A DNA stretch of 64,000 nucleotides, taken from positions 15,653,009 to 15,717,008 of the forward strand of contig CM040100.1 of the NCBI GenBank assembly GCA_022496805.1, in the 5' to 3' direction. A program made the position numbers and the translations under genes. Positions 61,302-64,000 of the stretch are shown here, one piece after another (the first letter of the stretch is position 1; every line of letters begins with the position of its first letter). Source of the stretch: Pohlia nutans (taxonomy: Eukaryota > Streptophyta > Bryopsida > Bryales > Mniaceae). Under the pieces are notes generated by a model that saw nothing but the letters and a program-made list of their open reading frames with translations, was not told where the DNA came from and searched no databases.

Positions 61302-62667
61302 CATTATTATATTACTACTTAGGTATAGTGTTAGAATTTGTGTTTAGCAATCTCTCAATTCTTATGGAGGCAAATTGGGATGTAATTCTTATGGTCCGGA
61401 GTGCACTTTATAGTTGAATGAATTGCATTTACATCTGATTCATTGCGATGGAACTTTTTTCATTTGTATGATAAATAAAATAAGAATGTCATCAAATCAA
61501 ATTTGATGAACAAACATATTTTATATGGATGTTTGTTTTTAAAGGGTTAATATTCAAATCTAAGTGGCAAAAGATTTTTAATCTTTAAAGAAGTAATCAA
61601 TATGGGATAAGATTATGTTGACTTATACAAAGTACCATATAATCAACAAGTGTTGTATTTTGAACAATTATAGCAAATCAATTCATTGATTTGAAATATT
61701 TATTTTAAGTTTCATTTGAATATTAGATAATAGAAGAGAGAATAAAGTACAAGGGATTAATGTCGTGAGTTTCTATCTATTCAATAATTGCAAGAAAAGA
61801 TTCAAATATTAATATACAACGATTTCAATCATTAAGGGTCTATGGCATTGGGTTTGCAATTCAAATGGGCACAAACCACCAATATACATGTTATAATTGG
61901 AATTATGGAGCATTGAATCTTTTTTCTTTTCTTTATTGAAGAATGACCTATCAAGCATAGAACAAGTGTGTGCAATTGGAATCTATTAACAACATGATTG
62001 CGTGTTACCAAAAAATTGAAATAATCTCCACAAACCTATCAAAATCTTTTTTTTTTCCCAAAAATACTTTAAGCTTTAGAAGAGTTAAACAATAAATTTA
62101 TTGATTTAATAAGGGTGATTTAAACCAAGATCAAACTAAGGGACCATTTGAATTCAATAGTACCTCACTTTGTTGAATGTGATTTGAAAAGCAAATGCCC
62201 AAAGCAAAAATTGCAATTACTTTGCATAGGCTCGGTGTAAACCCGAAAGAGACGACAACCAGAGCGCGTATTTACTTATTTTTGAATCTAACAATGTAAA
62301 TTGTACGGTCATATCATTTTATTTTTAAAAATTACTATTTTGAGATTTTAAACATCACGGTCCCTCTAAAACTCTATTAAGCTTATCTCAAAGAGATAGT
62401 ATAAAAAAGAAAATGCTCTTAAAAACTAAAAACTTACATTATTTATTTTGACCATATCGGATTTCAAGTAAACTTGTCATTCATGAAAAATGGCATGAAT
62501 CATGACTTCAATGCAAATTAACCAGTGCTTCTTTTTATTCTAACAAATCTCAAAAATAGCTTCCCTTAGATCCTCCCTAAAAACACCACATATAAAAAAT
62601 TACCCCAAAAAAGACATTAGTGTAAACTACCTATTTCTCTATAAATCACAATTCTAAACATTGGTGG
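61096..62667. other. AT-rich intergenic DNA with an ATT microsatellite
   Basis: (ATT)n lies at 61264-61301. No gene supported; the frame at 61150-61347 reads through the microsatellite. Confidence 0.55.
61264..61301. repeat. ATT trinucleotide microsatellite
   Basis: About 12-13 perfect ATT units. Confidence 0.93.
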
Positions 62668-62819
62668 TTCAACCCCTAAAGAACCAAGAAGCCCAAATTA
62701 AACCTCATGTTTTATATTTAACAATTTTGAGTAGGTCCTACGTGGACTTCATTTTGTTCAATTCTTTTTTCTTTTTTGACCAACACATGCAACATTATTG
62801 AGTTATACTAGCATACTTT

Positions 62820-63120
62820 CATATAGATAGATAGATAGAAACTCCAACCCTTCTACAAGGCCGGCGTGAATGAAGTGTCCGTTCGTAATGCCAATGATCC
62901 GATGCCCACCGGACAAGGGGAAATTGGGACAATACTACTCTCCCCTTTCGAAGATGGACACTATAGTGACACACTAAGCTACTACCTAGCTAGCCACTAG
63001 TGCCTTGAAGATACCGGACATGGTATCCCCCCAGAGGGCTTTGAGGTACCCATACAACAAGGTCCAAGGACCCCCCACCATAGTTGGGTGGACTATGGTA
63101 GTGAACACCACGCCGGCATG
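62820..63120. repeat. Dispersed repeat with inverted CCGGCGTG/CACGCCGG ends
   Basis: Starts after a short (TAGA)n run with AAGGCCGGCGTGAATGAAGT and ends ACCACGCCGGCATGG. The middle resembles, in reverse, 46520-46675. It sits inside the family G TTAA element. Confidence 0.55.
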
Positions 63121-63287
63121 GTACTTTCATATACAATATCACTTATTATTAATTCATTACACACTGTAAACTTTAGAATAAAATTATTATATGGATAAAA
63201 TTATAAAAATAGATTTGTCTTTTTATGCACTTTCACATGGTTTTGATAAATTTACAAACATAATGTTTTTCAGAAAGTTTATAACTG

Positions 63288-63330
63288 TCCTGTAGTAGAT
63301 GATGCTTTTGAAAATAAAAATTGTTACATG
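63288..63330 (+). mobile_element. Stowaway-like fragment
   Basis: GTAGTAGATGATGCTTTTGA resembles positions 14570-14595, just inside the left terminus of the intron Stowaway. Terminal repeats are degenerate, so this is only a fragment. Confidence 0.45.
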
Positions 63331-63478
63331 AATACTTGATGCAAATCATTTATTCAAATTGAAGTTGATGTTTTAATTCTCATGCTATAAAATTTGATCA
63401 ATTCAAAATTACATATTTTACAATGAATTTTTAAAAACATGATTAATCCTTGGTCCTTTTGGGGTTAAATTTACAAAT

Positions 63479-63609
63479 ATGGCAGTTCAATGCGGAGGCT
63501 TGATGACCTCCGATCCGTCGTCAATGGAGCCTTCTTTCCCAAACGAAGAATCCATCAAGCAATCGCAGCCCTCGAGCAAAGCTGTCGAGCAATGCATCGC
63601 AGCAAAGCG
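63479..63609 (+). CDS. Candidate first coding exon of an unidentified gene (partial, right edge)
   Basis: An ATG at 63479 opens 43 codons ending AAG-CG before a consensus donor, GTGAGC, at 63610; read through, the frame stops at once (TGA at 63611). The peptide is MAVQCGGLMTSDPSSMEPS... ending VEQCIAAKR. A further donor-like GTATGT follows at 63777. The region is G+C-rich against AT-rich DNA to its left, as at a gene's 5' end. The end of the peptide faintly recalls the start of plant NDR-type kinases, but that is only a resemblance. The exon starts 11 bp after a piggyBac-type MITE. Downstream exons, if any, lie outside the window. Confidence 0.3.
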
Positions 63610-64000
63610 GTGAGCGAGAGGTCTCGCAAGCCCCACGGCTCCCCTACCTTGCGAGGAGCTTGCTTCCAACCCTAACAAACGCTGGCCCTCACGCCACTCC
63701 TCTTCAGTCTCTTGCCGGCCTGCCTGCCTGCCTGCGACGCTCATGCTGTAGCGCGCACGGCCACTTCTCCGGATCAGGTATGTTTCTTTTCACGTCACTC
63801 CCTTTTTGCCGCGCGGACGGACTCTGTTTTCACACTCTTCGACGTGATGAGTCATATTATCATGTCATAATTGGCAGTTTGAGGATTTTGTAAGTTTAGA
63901 CTATGGCATGGTTGCGTTTTCGAGAAATTGAGAGGTCGTGCGGAAGGAGAACGAATCGTGTTGAAGTCTTGGATTGACAATAACGAACTGAAATTCTATA
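63610..64000 (+). other. G+C-rich then mixed sequence at the right edge
   Basis: Contains (CCTG)n at about 63717-63734 and a donor-like CAG-GTATGT at 63774-63782. Probably leader or intron of the candidate gene to the left. Nothing else is recognisable. Confidence 0.3.

Larger units (their letters stand above)
62668..63468. mobile_element. Family G TTAA element, 801 bp
   Basis: Left edge TTCAACCCCTAAAGAACCAAG (mutated TTAA) and right edge CTTGGTCCTTTTGGGGTTAA are inverted over about 15 of 17 bp. It carries a copy of the CGGCGTGAATG dispersed repeat and a Stowaway-like fragment. It ends 11 bp before the candidate start codon at 63479. Confidence 0.72.

Overview
The window looks like nuclear DNA of a land plant. 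Three multi-exon genes have clear plant relatives. One short array of the plant telomere heptamer TTTAGGG is present, along with Stowaway- and Tourist-type MITEs. Most of the 64 kb is AT-rich, non-coding and made of repeats. A piggyBac transposase in a plant hints weakly at a seed-free lineage (bryophyte, lycophyte or fern), but the sequence does not settle the species.

Protein genes are few. (1) + strand, 14104-16406: three exons encode a 253-aa predicted plastid protein of the plant family I recall as DUF7804. Its promoter carries a 126-bp tandem duplication with paired CCAAT and ACGT boxes. (2) - strand, 29816-28225: two exons encode a 351-aa homologue of the plant protein At1g01500. (3) - strand, 57142-55024: eight exons encode a complete 180-aa ER signal peptidase catalytic subunit (SEC11), probably with a 1.3-kb intron in its 5' leader. 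(4) A possible first exon at 63479, near the right edge, is not identified.

The dominant theme is piggyBac. A 5.67-kb element at 19295-24961, bounded by TTAA and CCCCTAA-type inverted termini, carries a piggyBac (DDE_Tnp_1_7) transposase on the minus strand. The three catalytic aspartates and the C-terminal Cys-rich motif are still present, but two in-frame stops and a frameshift break the reading frame. About twenty non-autonomous elements with the same TTAACCCCTAA termini lie across the window: a 575-bp family A (six copies), families B, E, F and G, and several single ones. Many sit back to back and share one TTAA. Family A ends match the ends of the large element, so that element or a relative very probably mobilised them.

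Other mobile DNA: a 5'-truncated, decayed LINE with a 16-bp target duplication (49922-53823); a 603-bp retroposon-like insert with its own 16-bp duplication (2447-3049); a nested Stowaway pair in intron 1 of gene 1; a Tourist-like MITE in the intron of gene 2; another at 44972-45358; a foldback element built on a ~180-bp tandem repeat (36625-37595) between two copies of a 210-bp TACCGTAC MITE; and several other terminal-inverted-repeat families and mini/microsatellites. No RNA gene, CRISPR array or bacterial-type operon was seen.
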